Notes: generated by a model not told the origin, from the sequence alone. A DNA stretch of 64,000 bases from DASQHL01 sp963843685 (GCA_963843685.1 CAWJLO010000028.1:10332-74331); one strand, 5' to 3'; shown: positions 10,345-19,404, counted from the stretch's first letter. Made by a program: numbers and translations.

Positions 10345-11817
10345 CTAGGGGGTGCGGCGGGGGAGGGTGGCGGCGCCGAGGATGAGGCCGGCCGCCATGA
10401 CGCCGATGAGGACGGCGAGGTCGAGGGCCATGCGGGCGCCGTCGGTGGTACCGAGGGTGACGCGGTGGAGGGCGTCGTAGGCGTAGGTCATGGGGAGGTA
10501 GTCGGAGATCCAGCGAAGGCCGACGGCCATGTGCGAGCGCGGGGTGAAGAGGCCGCAGAGGAGGAACTGCGGCATGAGGAACACCGGCATGAACTGGACG
10601 GCCTGGAACTCCGTCGTGGCGAAGGCGCTGACGAAGAGGCCGAGAGCGGTGCCGAGGAGGGCGTTGAGCACGGCGAGGGCGACGACGGCCCAGACGGCGC
10701 CCTGGACATCGAGACCGAGCGGTCCAAAGGCGACGAGCGACGTGACGCCTGCCTGGACCGTGGCGGCGGCGCCGAACGCGAGCCCGTAGCCGAGCAGCAG
10801 GTCGAAGCGGCCGAGGGGGAGCGTCATCAGCCGCTCGAGCGTGCCGCTGACGCGCTCGCGCAGCATGGCGATCGACGTGACGAGGAACATCGACGTCAGG
10901 GGGAAGATGCCGAGAAGCGGCGCGCCGATGCGCTGGAAGACCTCCGGCTGACCCGAGAAGACCCACTTCATCAACGCGAGCAGGACGGAGGGCAGCACGA
11001 GCAGGAGCGCGACGGTGCGCGGGTCGTGACGGAGCTGCTGGAGGACGCGGAGGGCGGTGGCGAGGGCGACGCGCATCGATCGGCCCGTCATGCGGCGGGC
11101 GTCCGTCTCGCCGGCGAGGCGGAGGAACGCCAGCTCCAGCGTCTCGGCGCCGGTGCGCTCGCGCAGCTCGTCCGGGGAGCCCGACGCGAGGATGAGGCCG
11201 TCGCGCATGAAGATGAGGCGGTCGCAGCGCTCTGCCTCGTCCATGACGTGGCTGGAGACGAGGAGGGTGGAGCCGGCGGCGGCGAGCTCTCGGAAGAGCG
11301 ACCAGAGCTCGTTGCGGAGGACGGGGTCGAGGCCGACGGTGGGCTCGTCGAGCACGAGCAGCTCCGCATCATCGAGCAGGGCGACGGCGAGCGAGACGCG
11401 CTGCTGCTGGCCGCCGGAGAGGTTCTGCACGAGGTCGTCCGCGTGGTCGGCGAGGGTGAGGCGGGCGAGGGCGCGGTCGACGCGCGAGGGTTGGGCGCCG
11501 AGGATGCGGGCGAAGTAGCGCAGGTTGTCACGGACGGTGAGGTCGTCGTAGATGGAGCGGCCCTGCGTGGTGTAGGCGACTCGGCGCCGCAGGGGGGCGC
11601 TGCCGGCGGGGAGGCCGAGGACGCGGACGTCGCCCTGGACGCGGCGCTGGGTGCCGACGATGGAGCGGATGACGGTCGACTTGCCGCAGCCGCTGGGACC
11701 GATGAGTCCAGTGATGGACCCGCGGTCGAGGGAGAAGGTGGCGTTGCGGACGACCTGGCGGTTGCCACGGGTGATGGTGACGTCGCGGAGGTCTACGGCG
11801 GGGGTATCGGTCATCAT
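10345..11817 (-). CDS. ABC-2 type exporter, ATPase and permease fused in one chain
   Basis: A 490-residue fusion. Residues 1-240 are an ABC ATPase with Walker A GPSGCGKST (about 42), Q-loop TTQGRS, signature LSGGQQQR, Walker B LLVLDEPTVGLD and switch His in SSHVMDEAE. Residues 245-490 form an ABC-2 permease with about six hydrophobic segments, including MFLVTSIAMLRERVSGTLERL (split here as the family motif MLRERVSGTLERL) and the LRWISDYLPMTYAYDAL region. The two parts are usually separate genes; here no stop divides them. Likely exports a drug or lipid. A Met (MTGRSMR) at the junction could be a relic of a separate permease start. Confidence 0.88.
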   Translation of the reverse strand: MMTDTPAVDLRDVTITRGNRQVVRNATFSLDRGSITGLIGPSGCGKSTVIRSIVGTQRRVQGDVRVLGLPAGSAPLRRRVAYTTQGRSIYDDLTVRDNLRYFARILGAQPSRVDRALARLTLADHADDLVQNLSGGQQQRVSLAVALLDDAELLVLDEPTVGLDPVLRNELWSLFRELAAAGSTLLVSSHVMDEAERCDRLIFMRDGLILASGSPDELRERTGAETLELAFLRLAGETDARRMTGRSMRVALATALRVLQQLRHDPRTVALLLVLPSVLLALMKWVFSGQPEVFQRIGAPLLGIFPLTSMFLVTSIAMLRERVSGTLERLMTLPLGRFDLLLGYGLAFGAAATVQAGVTSLVAFGPLGLDVQGAVWAVVALAVLNALLGTALGLFVSAFATTEFQAVQFMPVFLMPQFLLCGLFTPRSHMAVGLRWISDYLPMTYAYDALHRVTLGTTDGARMALDLAVLIGVMAAGLILGAATLPRRTP

Positions 11818-11961
11818 CGGCTAGCTGCTGCCAAAAGCCATTGGCTGAGGATACCGGGTGCGCCGCAGGTAACGGGCTCAATCGCTTGCAACTCGAAGGC
11901 CATTCGGGGCCTAATAGTCTCAGAATCGCGCGCTTCTTCCCTTGAGCGGGTTGGGACACTG

Positions 11962-12537
11962 ATGAATCCATGGCGGGCAAGGATCATCGCGACGATTCTG
12001 TTGGCTCTCGCGAGCGGCTGCAGCGGGCCGAGCGATCACTCTGTCACCGCACGGGCGCTGCCCACGACGATGCCGACGTCTCGATCGACGTTGCGGGTGG
12101 ATCCGGTCGAGCAGTGCGCGTCAGCTACCTTCGCGGTGACAATCCTGCAGGACTCGACGGCCGACACCCAGGGCGCGCAGGTGGAGTTGAGCTTTGACGC
12201 AACGCTGGTAAACGTCGTCGACGTGACGGCCGGAACGACTTACGCCGGCGCAGCCCTGGCGATTGGGAAGAGCGGTCAGACCAAAGAGGACGCCATCGCT
12301 GAAGCCAATGAGCGTGGTGTGTTGGACGTTGGAACTCTGCTCGATGCCAGTGCGCATGCAAACCCACCCGGAGTTGCGACGTTCCTCGTCCTCACCATGT
12401 CACGAGTGCCAGGAGCACGCGGCGTTACGCCGCTAGTGCTCTCGAGCGGATGGGTGTCGTACTCCACCGGAGAGCGTGTCCCCGCCATGACGCAGTCAGG
12501 AAGTGTCACCGTCGAGGATCGCGACTGCGGGACTTGA
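11962..12537 (+). CDS. Lipoprotein with a cohesin-like domain
   Basis: A 191-residue protein starting at ATG 11962 with a lipoprotein signal: positively charged NPWRAR, hydrophobic IIATILLALA and lipobox LASGC. After a short linker comes a domain with the opening VELSFDATLVNVVDVTAG, then FLVLTMSRVPG and a Gly/Ser-rich end. This resembles cohesin/dockerin-binding or related Ig-like folds found in exported Chloroflexota proteins. Partner and function are unknown. Longer upstream reading in this frame is antisense to the ABC gene and is not coding. Confidence 0.72.
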   Translation: MNPWRARIIATILLALASGCSGPSDHSVTARALPTTMPTSRSTLRVDPVEQCASATFAVTILQDSTADTQGAQVELSFDATLVNVVDVTAGTTYAGAALAIGKSGQTKEDAIAEANERGVLDVGTLLDASAHANPPGVATFLVLTMSRVPGARGVTPLVLSSGWVSYSTGERVPAMTQSGSVTVEDRDCGT

Positions 12538-12599
12538 GCGGGTGTTCCCGGTGCCGTGGCTGGCGCCGCGCGGAGCTCGCCGGCGTTCATTTCTCCGCC

Positions 12600-12799
12600 G
12601 TGGCGGGGAGCCGTAGCGGCCCAGCCGAGGAGGGTGTTGGCGAAGAGGGCGGGATCCTGGCCGTGCATGGAGTGGCCCATGCGGGGTAAGGAGAGATAGG
12701 TGACGGGGGAGCCGGTCCTTTCGATCAGCGATCGTGCGTAGTCGGCCTGGACGTCGGAGAGGGCACCGAGGAGGCGGCCGTGCGGGTCGACGGTGCGGA
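12600..12799 (-). pseudogene. Remnant: C-terminal end of an alpha/beta hydrolase
   Basis: On the minus strand a frame reads RTVDPHGRLLGALSDVQ, then YLSLPRMGHSMHGQDPA and FANTLLGWA. The segment PRMGHSMHGQDP followed by an amphipathic last helix is typical of the catalytic-His end of alpha/beta hydrolases. No nucleophile motif or start codon lies upstream, because the frame runs straight into the hairpin at 12804-12834. It looks like the tail of a gene whose front was lost. Assignment rests on one motif only. Confidence 0.42.
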
Positions 12800-12803
12800 A
12801 GTG

Positions 12804-12840
12804 ACGGGGGAGGGACCGTTTGTCCCTCCCCCGTAATTTT
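12804..12840 (+). terminator. Strong hairpin with T-run, possible bidirectional terminator
   Basis: A perfect 13-bp stem, ACGGGGGAGGGAC / GTCCCTCCCCCGT, with loop CGTTT, followed on the plus strand by AATTTT. It lies between the lipoprotein gene (plus) and the cupredoxin gene (minus), so it could end either transcript; the T-run favours the plus strand. Confidence 0.8.
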
Positions 12841-12865
12841 CGCGGTTCGCTCTAGCTGGTGCGCT

Positions 12866-14073
12866 CTACGACCGCCGCGCCGAGCGCAAGGCGGCACCCG
12901 ACATCAGCAACAGTAGTCCACTGAAGACCAGCAGCAAGAGCGCCGGCGGCCAGTGGCCCGCGCCGACGCGTCGGGGGTCCGGAACCAGTATTCGGAGCCT
13001 GCACTCCTGACGGCGTGCCACCGGGCGTGGCGCTGGTCGCCGGCGGAGACGTGGCCCCGGCAACCGTGATGGTGCCCGTCATGCCCTCATGGATCAGGCA
13101 GACATACGTGTAGGTCCCGGGCTTCGTGAACTTCAGAGAGTACGTGTTCGTCGGCGAGTCGACGGTGTCGATGATGCCCGAGCTCGTCAACGTCGTGCCG
13201 TCGAACGTCGGTCCGCCAGACGGAAGAACGGCGCCGAGTGATAGCTCCAGGATCGGCGGTCCGCTGGGCTGCGGCACGGGCTGGATGAAGTTCGGCAGCG
13301 GGTTTCCCGCGGCGAAGGTTACGGTATGCGGCGTATCCGTCGGGTTCGTCCAGGTGACGGTGTCGCCCGCGTTGATGGTGACGTTCGGCGAGTTGAACTC
13401 CAGTATGTCGGCTTCGTTCGCGTGGCCGCCGGCCTGCACGCGCCAGTTGTACGACCCGTCCGGCAGTTGCTGCTTGGTGGACTTGATCTGAGACGCGGCC
13501 GAGACACCGTTCGCGATGACCTGATCGCTGTCCGCCTTACCGTCGGCGTCGAGTTGGGCCTGTGTCTGCACCGGCGTGGCCGCACCCACGACACTCACGG
13601 TCACGCTCATGCCAGGGTGGATCAGGCAGATGAACTTGAACGTGCCCTGCTTCGGGAACGTCAGATCCACGGTGTTGCCTTGCATCAGCAGTCCCGAGTT
13701 GAAGTACTGGCCGTTGTCGAAGGTCACGGCCCCCGAGCCGGAACTCGTCGGGTTTGAGGCGAGCGGATTGATCTCGAGATGGGGCGGCCCGGCGGCTTCC
13801 GGGATGATCAGTGGTGGCGTCGCCGTGCCGGCGGGAACGAATGTCACGGTGTGCGGCTCAGCGTAACGGATTCGCGAAGTGGATCGTGTCGCCCTGATGG
13901 ACAGAGACTTCCTCAGGGAAGAAATCGTCCGCGGCGATCTGGCCTTGACCCTGGCCGACGGTCATGTTCCAGGTCGTGGGCGTGGCCGCTGACGCGAACG
14001 GCGCCGAGACGGCGGTCAACGCCAGCAAGGCTCCGAGCGCTACCAGCGCCATCATCATGTTCACACGTCTCAA
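12866..14073 (-). CDS. Exported two-domain cupredoxin with APNTG (LPXTG-like) anchor; frame shifted twice
   Basis: Reading through two one-base shifts gives about 400 residues: a signal peptide (MMMALVALGALLALTAVS), two plastocyanin-like domains and a C-terminal anchor. Domain 1 has EPHTVTF and CLIHPGM; domain 2 has TPHTVTF and CLIHEGM. Each therefore holds the His...Cys-x2-His-x2-Met set of a type 1 copper site. The end reads VQAPNTGSG, a hydrophobic stretch PALLLLVFSGLLLLM and RSARRS, as in sortase substrates. Shifts lie near 13865 (extra A) and 12973-12977 (run of five G). Start TTG 14071-14073 follows GGGAGGG. Probably an electron carrier or copper-binding surface protein. Confidence 0.8.
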
Positions 14074-14216
14074 TGTCCCTCCCAATCGTTCCGAGGCGCA
14101 CGCAATCGGATGATCCACATGTCGTGGGATTTTCGATTAGGCGGGATTATACGTGGGCCAACACTCCGATGGCGGCGCAGCGGCCCGTTATTGGAGAAGT
14201 GTAAGAGGCTGTCCCG

Positions 14217-15782
14217 TTAGCCGTTGGCGGAGGCGCCGTAGCGCTTGCGGAGCTCGGTCTTGAGGACTTTGCCCATGGGGTTGCGGGGGAGCTCGTCGAC
14301 GAAGGCGAAGTAGGTGGGGGCCTTGTAGCTGGCCAGGCGCTCCTTGGTGTACTTGATGATGTCGTCGGGGTCGGGCTTCTGGCCGGGGCGGGGGACGATG
14401 ATGGCCTTGATCACTTCGCCCCAGTCGGGGTCCGGGACGCCGATAACGGCCGACTCCTCAACTGTGGGGTGCTCGTCGAGCGTGGCCTCGATCTCGGCTG
14501 TGGAGATGTTCTCACCGCCACGGATGATGAGGTCCTTCTTGCGGCCAGTGATGAAGAGGTAGCCGGCGTCGTCGAGGTAGCCGACGTCGCCGGTGTGCAG
14601 CCAGCCGTCCTGGATGGCGGAAGCTGTCGCTTCGGCCTGCTTGTGGTACTCGCTCATGATGCGGGGACCCATGACGCAGATCTCGCCCTCGTCGCCGGGC
14701 TCCATCGTGTTGCCGCGCTCGTCCTTGATGGCGATGACGATGTCGTCCATGCCGCGGCCCACGGACCGGAGGCGCTGGAGCTTCTTGTCGCGCTCGGGGC
14801 CCGGCTCCTTCGGGATCCTGTGGTCCTCGGGGCCGAGGAAGGTCATGGTCGACGTGCTCTCGGTCTGGCCGTAGGCGTTCATGAGGCCGCAGTCGAAGAC
14901 GTCGACGGCTCTGCTGACGACCTCGTAGGGCATGGGCGCGGCGCCGTAGGTGATGAGCTTGAGGGAGCTGAGGTCGTACTTCGCGAAGTCCGGGTGCTCC
15001 ATGATGCGCTTGAGCATGGTCGGGACGACGAAGCTGTGCGTGACGCGCTCCTTCTGCACCGCCTCCAGCCAGAGCTTCGGGTCGAACTGCGGGAGGACGA
15101 CGAGCGTGCGGCCGCCCCAGACGGAGGACATGATGGGCGTGATGCCGGCGACGTGGAAGATGGGGACGGAGAGCAGCGTGACCTCCGGCTCCTCGGACGG
15201 GTCGGCGGGGTTCATGGTGTTGGTGACGTAGACCGAGAGGTTGACGTAGGTGAGGGCGACGCCCTTCGGCACGGAGGTGGTGCCGGAGGTGTAGATGAGC
15301 ACCGTTGGGCGGCTCTCGTCGACCTCCACGAAGAGCTCGTCGGGCGAGGACTGCTCCAGGATCTCGGGGTAGTAGTCCATGCCTTCGGTGCGGACGTCGT
15401 AGCAGGCGAGGTGCTGGACGTGGTCCAGCTCGGGTCGGAGCTGGGCGACGAGATCGAGGTATCGCTCGCCGACGAAGAGGACGTGCACGTCGGACGTGTT
15501 GATCATGTAGGTCAGCTCGTCGTGCTTCGCGCGGTAGTTCAGGGGGACGAAGGTGGCGCCGATCTTGGCGGCGGCGTAGTAGGTCTCGATGTACTCGACG
15601 CCGTTGACGGACATGGCGCCGACGGGGTGGTCGGCACCGGCGCCCTTGCTCTGCAGCCAGTTCGCCAGGCGGTTCACACGATCCGCCATCTCGGCGAAGG
15701 TGACGCGCTTGTCGCCAGAGACCAGCGCAGTGCGGTCAGGCACTACCATCGAGCTGATCTGCAGGAATTCGGCTGTGTTCAT
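14217..15782 (-). CDS. Acyl-CoA synthetase (AMP-forming), second paralogue
   Basis: A 521-residue ANL-superfamily ligase distinct from the one at 1908-3485. Motifs: LIYTSGTTSVPKGVAL (P-loop, near 170), FHVAGI, NAYGQTESTSTM, GWLHTGDVGYLD, GRKKDLIIRGGENIS and PRNPMGKVLKTEL with the catalytic Lys. It would activate a fatty or aromatic acid to its CoA thioester; the substrate is not deducible. Start ATG 15780-15782. It stands alone, divergent from the metallo-beta-lactamase-fold gene, with a gap of about 130 bases. Confidence 0.9.
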   Translation of the reverse strand: MNTAEFLQISSMVVPDRTALVSGDKRVTFAEMADRVNRLANWLQSKGAGADHPVGAMSVNGVEYIETYYAAAKIGATFVPLNYRAKHDELTYMINTSDVHVLFVGERYLDLVAQLRPELDHVQHLACYDVRTEGMDYYPEILEQSSPDELFVEVDESRPTVLIYTSGTTSVPKGVALTYVNLSVYVTNTMNPADPSEEPEVTLLSVPIFHVAGITPIMSSVWGGRTLVVLPQFDPKLWLEAVQKERVTHSFVVPTMLKRIMEHPDFAKYDLSSLKLITYGAAPMPYEVVSRAVDVFDCGLMNAYGQTESTSTMTFLGPEDHRIPKEPGPERDKKLQRLRSVGRGMDDIVIAIKDERGNTMEPGDEGEICVMGPRIMSEYHKQAEATASAIQDGWLHTGDVGYLDDAGYLFITGRKKDLIIRGGENISTAEIEATLDEHPTVEESAVIGVPDPDWGEVIKAIIVPRPGQKPDPDDIIKYTKERLASYKAPTYFAFVDELPRNPMGKVLKTELRKRYGASANG

Positions 15783-15915
15783 CCGTCCACCTCTCGGGCC
15801 AAGGGAGCCGGCACATAATCTAGCCCATTTGGAGGTTAGAGGTTAGGGGTTGGATGCCGGGGGACGCGCCTGTGTCGTTCTGGCCCGAACACACGCTCTG
15901 CTTTACGCTGCGCGC

Positions 15916-16554
15916 ATGGAGATGACATGGCTGGGCCACGCGTGCGTGCGCATTCGCGCGAAGGAAGCGACGATCGTCGCCGACCCGTGCGAGAAATCAT
16001 CCGGATACAGCCTGGGGCGGCCGACGGCTGACGTCGTGACGTTGAGCTTCGACGAGCCGGCGCACAACTACGCCGACGGCGTCGCCGGGAGTCCGCGCGT
16101 GCTGCGGGGGCCGGGCGAGTACGAGGTCGCCGGCGCGTCGGTGGTGGGCGTCACGACGTGGCACGACCGCGAGTTGAAGGAGGCGGGGCCTCGCAACATC
16201 GTCTTCGTGTTCGAGCTCGACGACCTGCTCGTGTGCCACCTGGGGGCTATCGGCACGATACCGACGTCGGACCAGCTGGAGCAGATCGGCGGGGTGGACA
16301 TCCTGCTGGTACCGGTTGGCGGGGGCGACGCGCTGGAGGCGGCGCAGGCGGCGGAGACGGTGAACTTGATCGAGCCGAAGCTGGTGATCCCGATTCACTA
16401 CGCCACGGACGCGGAGCGGATGAAGCTGGACCCGCTGGACCGTTTCCTGAAGGAGATGGGGCAGAAGGCGGGGGAGACGCACACCAAGCTGACGGTGACG
16501 CGATCGTCGCTGCCGGAGCAGACGCAGCTGCTGGTGCTGGAGTACAAGCGCTAG
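15916..16554 (+). CDS. Metallo-beta-lactamase-fold hydrolase
   Basis: A 212-residue cytoplasmic protein starting MEMTWLGHACVRIR, the opening of the UlaG/UPF0173-like branch of the metallo-beta-lactamase fold. Later family features are the Gly-rich PRVLRGPGEYEVAG, LVCHLGAIGTIPT, VDILLVPVGG and PKLVIPIHYAT, whose His residues belong to the metal site region. The classical HxHxDH motif is absent: the equivalent position reads SFDEPAHN, so the metal site is reduced or altered. Some members act as lactonases, but no specific activity can be claimed. The start at 15916 begins the conserved fold; upstream frame is unlike the family. Confidence 0.75.
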   Translation: MEMTWLGHACVRIRAKEATIVADPCEKSSGYSLGRPTADVVTLSFDEPAHNYADGVAGSPRVLRGPGEYEVAGASVVGVTTWHDRELKEAGPRNIVFVFELDDLLVCHLGAIGTIPTSDQLEQIGGVDILLVPVGGGDALEAAQAAETVNLIEPKLVIPIHYATDAERMKLDPLDRFLKEMGQKAGETHTKLTVTRSSLPEQTQLLVLEYKR

Positions 16555-16580
16555 AGCGACGCCGAGCGGAGACGCAGTTA

Positions 16581-16612
16581 CGGCCCGGAGCACTCCGGGC
16601 CGTTCGTTGCGT
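16581..16612 (+). terminator. Terminator between convergent hydrolase and peptidase genes
   Basis: Stem CGGCCCGGA / TCCGGGCCG with loop GCAC, followed by TTCGTTGCGTT. It lies 26 bases after the metallo-beta-lactamase-fold gene and 20 bases before the end of the M23 peptidase gene on the opposite strand. Confidence 0.7.
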
Positions 16613-16634
16613 TGCGATAGCCATCAAGTCGAGG

Positions 16635-17753
16635 CTACGGCAGATAATCGAGCGGGTTGACGCGCACGCCGTTGTCGATGACCTCGAAGTGGAGGTGGCG
16701 GCCGGTTGAGTAGCCGGTCGTGCCGATGATGCCGAGCTGCTCGCCCTGGGCGACGGTCTGGCCCTGGGTCACGGAGATGGCGCTGAGGTGCGCGTACAGG
16801 GTCTCGATGCCGGCAGGGCTGATGACGACGACGTAGAGTCCGTAGGAGCAGCAGGCGTTGCCGCCGGCGAAGGTGACGGTGCCGGAGGTGGCGGCCGCGA
16901 TCGGGGCGCCGGCGAGGTTGAAGCCGTCGATGTCGATGCCGAGCGGGTGCGACGGGCCGTAGTAGCTGGAGATCGGCCCCCGGACCGGCCAGATGAGGCC
17001 ATGGTCCGAACGCGGACCGCCGCCGACGATGCCGCCGCTGGGGGCCGTCCCGCCGCTAGCCGGAGCGCCGGCAACCGGGGCAGGCTCCGCCACGGGTGGA
17101 GGCGGCGCCTCGAGTCTGCCGTTCGGGACGAAGACGAGCTGCGTCTCGGTGATGTCGTCGGGTGTGGTGATGTGGTTCGCGGCGAAGGTTGTGATGTCGT
17201 CGAGCGAAACGTCGTACTTGGCGGCGATGTCGCTCAGCGTCTCACCGTAGCGCACTTCGTGGAGGATGCCGTTGCCAGCGGGGATGATGATCGACTGTCC
17301 GAGCTTGAGGAAGTCGGAGTTCTGAATTTCGGCGTTGTTGGCGATGATGTAGTCCGAGCTGATGCCGAACTTATCGGCGATGGCGCTGATGGTGTCGCCA
17401 TCCTGCACCTCGTACACCTGGTACGGCGGCAGCTCAGGTGGCGTCGCGACGGATGCAGCGCGCACGACGGCATCCTCGGCGACGGCAGTCTGGGCGGTGG
17501 GGGTGGCGTTCAGTGACGCGAGCTGCTGGGCGGCTTCCTGCTGCTTCTGCGATACGGGCTGCTCGGCACGCAGGGTCTTGTTGATGGCGGCCGGCCGCAA
17601 GACGGTCTGGTCGGCCGACGGGATGCTGGAACTGATGCCGGGCATCGACAGCCCGGCGATCGGCGCGGCGAAGGCGACGCGCGTGGAGCGGAACGCGCCG
17701 CCGGTAATCGAGGCGTACGCGACGGCGAGGAGCACGGCGCACAGCACCAACAC
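16635..17753 (-). CDS. LysM-domain M23 family peptidase (cell-wall endopeptidase)
   Basis: About 372 residues: an N-terminal membrane helix (VLCAVLLAVAYASI), a low-complexity linker, two LysM modules (YEVQDGDTISAIADKFGIS near 125 and HEVRYGETLSDIAAKYDVS near 180), a Pro/Ala/Gly linker and a C-terminal peptidase M23 domain. The peptidase shows HPLGIDID (zinc His and Asp), YAHLSAI and GRHLHFEV. It should cleave peptidoglycan cross-bridges outside the membrane. The only in-frame start is GTG 17751-17753, inside the hydrophobic helix. Sequence upstream (PTPQQNARIRRPYTH) looks like the missing cytoplasmic lead, so the start or a nearby base may be wrong. Confidence 0.85.
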   Translation of the reverse strand: MLVLCAVLLAVAYASITGGAFRSTRVAFAAPIAGLSMPGISSSIPSADQTVLRPAAINKTLRAEQPVSQKQQEAAQQLASLNATPTAQTAVAEDAVVRAASVATPPELPPYQVYEVQDGDTISAIADKFGISSDYIIANNAEIQNSDFLKLGQSIIIPAGNGILHEVRYGETLSDIAAKYDVSLDDITTFAANHITTPDDITETQLVFVPNGRLEAPPPPVAEPAPVAGAPASGGTAPSGGIVGGGPRSDHGLIWPVRGPISSYYGPSHPLGIDIDGFNLAGAPIAAATSGTVTFAGGNACCSYGLYVVVISPAGIETLYAHLSAISVTQGQTVAQGEQLGIIGTTGYSTGRHLHFEVIDNGVRVNPLDYLP

Positions 17754-18030
17754 ATGCGTGTACGGCCGGCGAATCCTCGCGTTCTGTTGCGGGGTGGGAT
17801 CTGACGTCCCCGGTGTGGGAAATCGCGCTCGACTATCCTTGAACGAGCGCGGGCTGAGCGTGCCCCTGATGCTCTTTCGCTCCTACTTCCGGTGGGAACC
17901 GTCACACCGTCTGGTTAACACAAGACCCACGCACGGTGGGTCGGGTTCGCTGCACGTCCGCAGCAAGCGCCCGGCTATTCTACCCGAAGGAGCCACCCTC
18001 GAAGCCGTGACCGTTTAACATAGTGTTACA

Positions 18031-18081
18031 GTGGGAGGCAGACGGAGGGACGACCCAGATTCGAATCCCGCCGTTCCCACC
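18031..18081 (+). other. tRNA-like fragment (acceptor stem and T-loop only)
   Basis: GTGGGAG at 18031-18037 can pair along all seven positions (one G-T) with TTCCCAC at 18074-18080. Just inside the 3' arm is TTCGAATCCC, the usual T-loop sequence. Only about 50 bases separate the ends, so D and anticodon arms are missing, and the T-stem pairs poorly. It may be a decayed tRNA gene or a chance hairpin in the obgE leader. Confidence 0.3.
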
Positions 18082-18132
18082 GATCCGACGCCCATATAAC
18101 AACTAAGGGTTTACCCAGAATTCCGTGATCCA

Positions 18133-19404
18133 TTGATTGATCGAGCCTCCATCCGGGTCCGAGCCGGTGACGGTGGGCATGGCCTCATCAGCTTTCACCG
18201 CGAGAAGTTCGTGCCGCGGGGCGGTCCGGACGGCGGTGACGGCGGCCGTGGCGGAAACGTCGTGCTCGTCGCGGACCGGGCGGTGAACGGGCTCGGGTTG
18301 TTTCGGCATCGTAAGCAGTTCCAGGCGGATCGCGGCGGCAACGGTGCGGCGAACAAGAAGCACGGGAAGAACGGAACCGACCTGTTCCTGAAAGTGCCCC
18401 CCGGCACGATCGCGGTCCGCACGGACACGCAAGAGGTGATCGCCGACCTGGCGGTCGAAGGTCAGCGCGTCGTCGTGGCGAATGGCGGGAAGGGCGGGCG
18501 GGGAAACACGCACTTCGCATCGCCGAGCAACCAGGCGCCGCACATCTCCGAGACGGGGCAGCGGGGCGAGGAGCTGGCGATCGAGCTGGAGCTGAAGCTC
18601 ATCTCGGATGTGGGGCTCGTGGGGTTGCCGAACGCCGGGAAGTCGACCTTGCTGACGACGGTCTCGCGGGCGACGCCAAAGGTGGCGGACTATCCGTTCA
18701 CGACGCTGGAGCCGGTGCTTGGCGTGGTGGAGGCGGGGTACGACTCGTACGTGATGGCCGACCTGCCGGGGCTGATCGAGGGAGCGCACGAGGGGGCGGG
18801 GCTGGGGCTGGAGTTCCTCCGTCACGTGGAGCGCACGAGCCTGCTGATCCACGTCGTCGACGCGTCGCAGCCGGACCCGGCGCACGCGGTGGAGGTGATC
18901 GACCACGAGCTGGCGTCGTACGAGCCTTCGCTGGCGGACCGGCCGCAGATCCTGGCGTTCAACAAGATGGACGTGCCCGAGGCGGAGGAGCACCGGGGGG
19001 AGCTGGCGGGGCTGGCGGAGGCCCTGGGGCGGGACTGCGTGTTCATCTCGGCGGCGGCGCGGCAGGGGACGGCGGAGCTGGGCAAGCTGGCCTTCGAGCG
19101 GCTGCAGCGGATCCGCGAACTGGCGCCCGTAGCGGTGGATGCGGCGGAGGCCGATGTGCCGGTGCTGCGGCCGCAGCCAAGACGGCAGCGGTTTACCATC
19201 GAGAGAGAGGACGGGGCGTATCGTGTCGTCGGCAACGAGCCGGTCGTGCTCGTGGAGATGCTGGCGCTGCAGTCGGACGAGTCGCGGGCGGAGGCGATGC
19301 GGCGGCTGGGGCGGATGGGCGTGGTTGCGGCGTTGCGGCGGGCCGGGGTGCGCGAGGGCGACGCGGTACGCTTCGGCGAGATCGAGCTGAGCTGGGAAGA
19401 GTAA
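18133..19404 (+). CDS. obgE: GTPase Obg/CgtA, ribosome-assembly GTPase
   Basis: A 423-residue Obg protein with all three family domains. Residues 1-158 form the Gly-rich Obg fold (GGPDGGDGGRGG, HGKNGTD, GGKGGRGN, HFASPSNQAP). The G domain follows, with GLPNAGKST (G1), the G2 region DYPFTT, DLPGLIEGAHEGAGLG (G3), NKMD (G4) and SAAARQG (G5). Residues after about 345 are the Obg C-terminal (OCT) domain. Obg binds the 50S subunit and couples GTP level to ribosome maturation. Start is TTG 18133. nadD follows after 11 bases, a common pairing in bacteria. Confidence 0.97.
   Translation: MIDRASIRVRAGDGGHGLISFHREKFVPRGGPDGGDGGRGGNVVLVADRAVNGLGLFRHRKQFQADRGGNGAANKKHGKNGTDLFLKVPPGTIAVRTDTQEVIADLAVEGQRVVVANGGKGGRGNTHFASPSNQAPHISETGQRGEELAIELELKLISDVGLVGLPNAGKSTLLTTVSRATPKVADYPFTTLEPVLGVVEAGYDSYVMADLPGLIEGAHEGAGLGLEFLRHVERTSLLIHVVDASQPDPAHAVEVIDHELASYEPSLADRPQILAFNKMDVPEAEEHRGELAGLAEALGRDCVFISAAARQGTAELGKLAFERLQRIRELAPVAVDAAEADVPVLRPQPRRQRFTIEREDGAYRVVGNEPVVLVEMLALQSDESRAEAMRRLGRMGVVAALRRAGVREGDAVRFGEIELSWEE

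Noticed and set aside
10465..11961. Long plus-strand reading frame of several hundred codons upstream of the lipoprotein
   Set aside because: It is antisense to the ABC transporter gene and has Glu/Asp/Ala-rich shadow composition. Only the part from ATG 11962 has a signal peptide, lipobox and domain.
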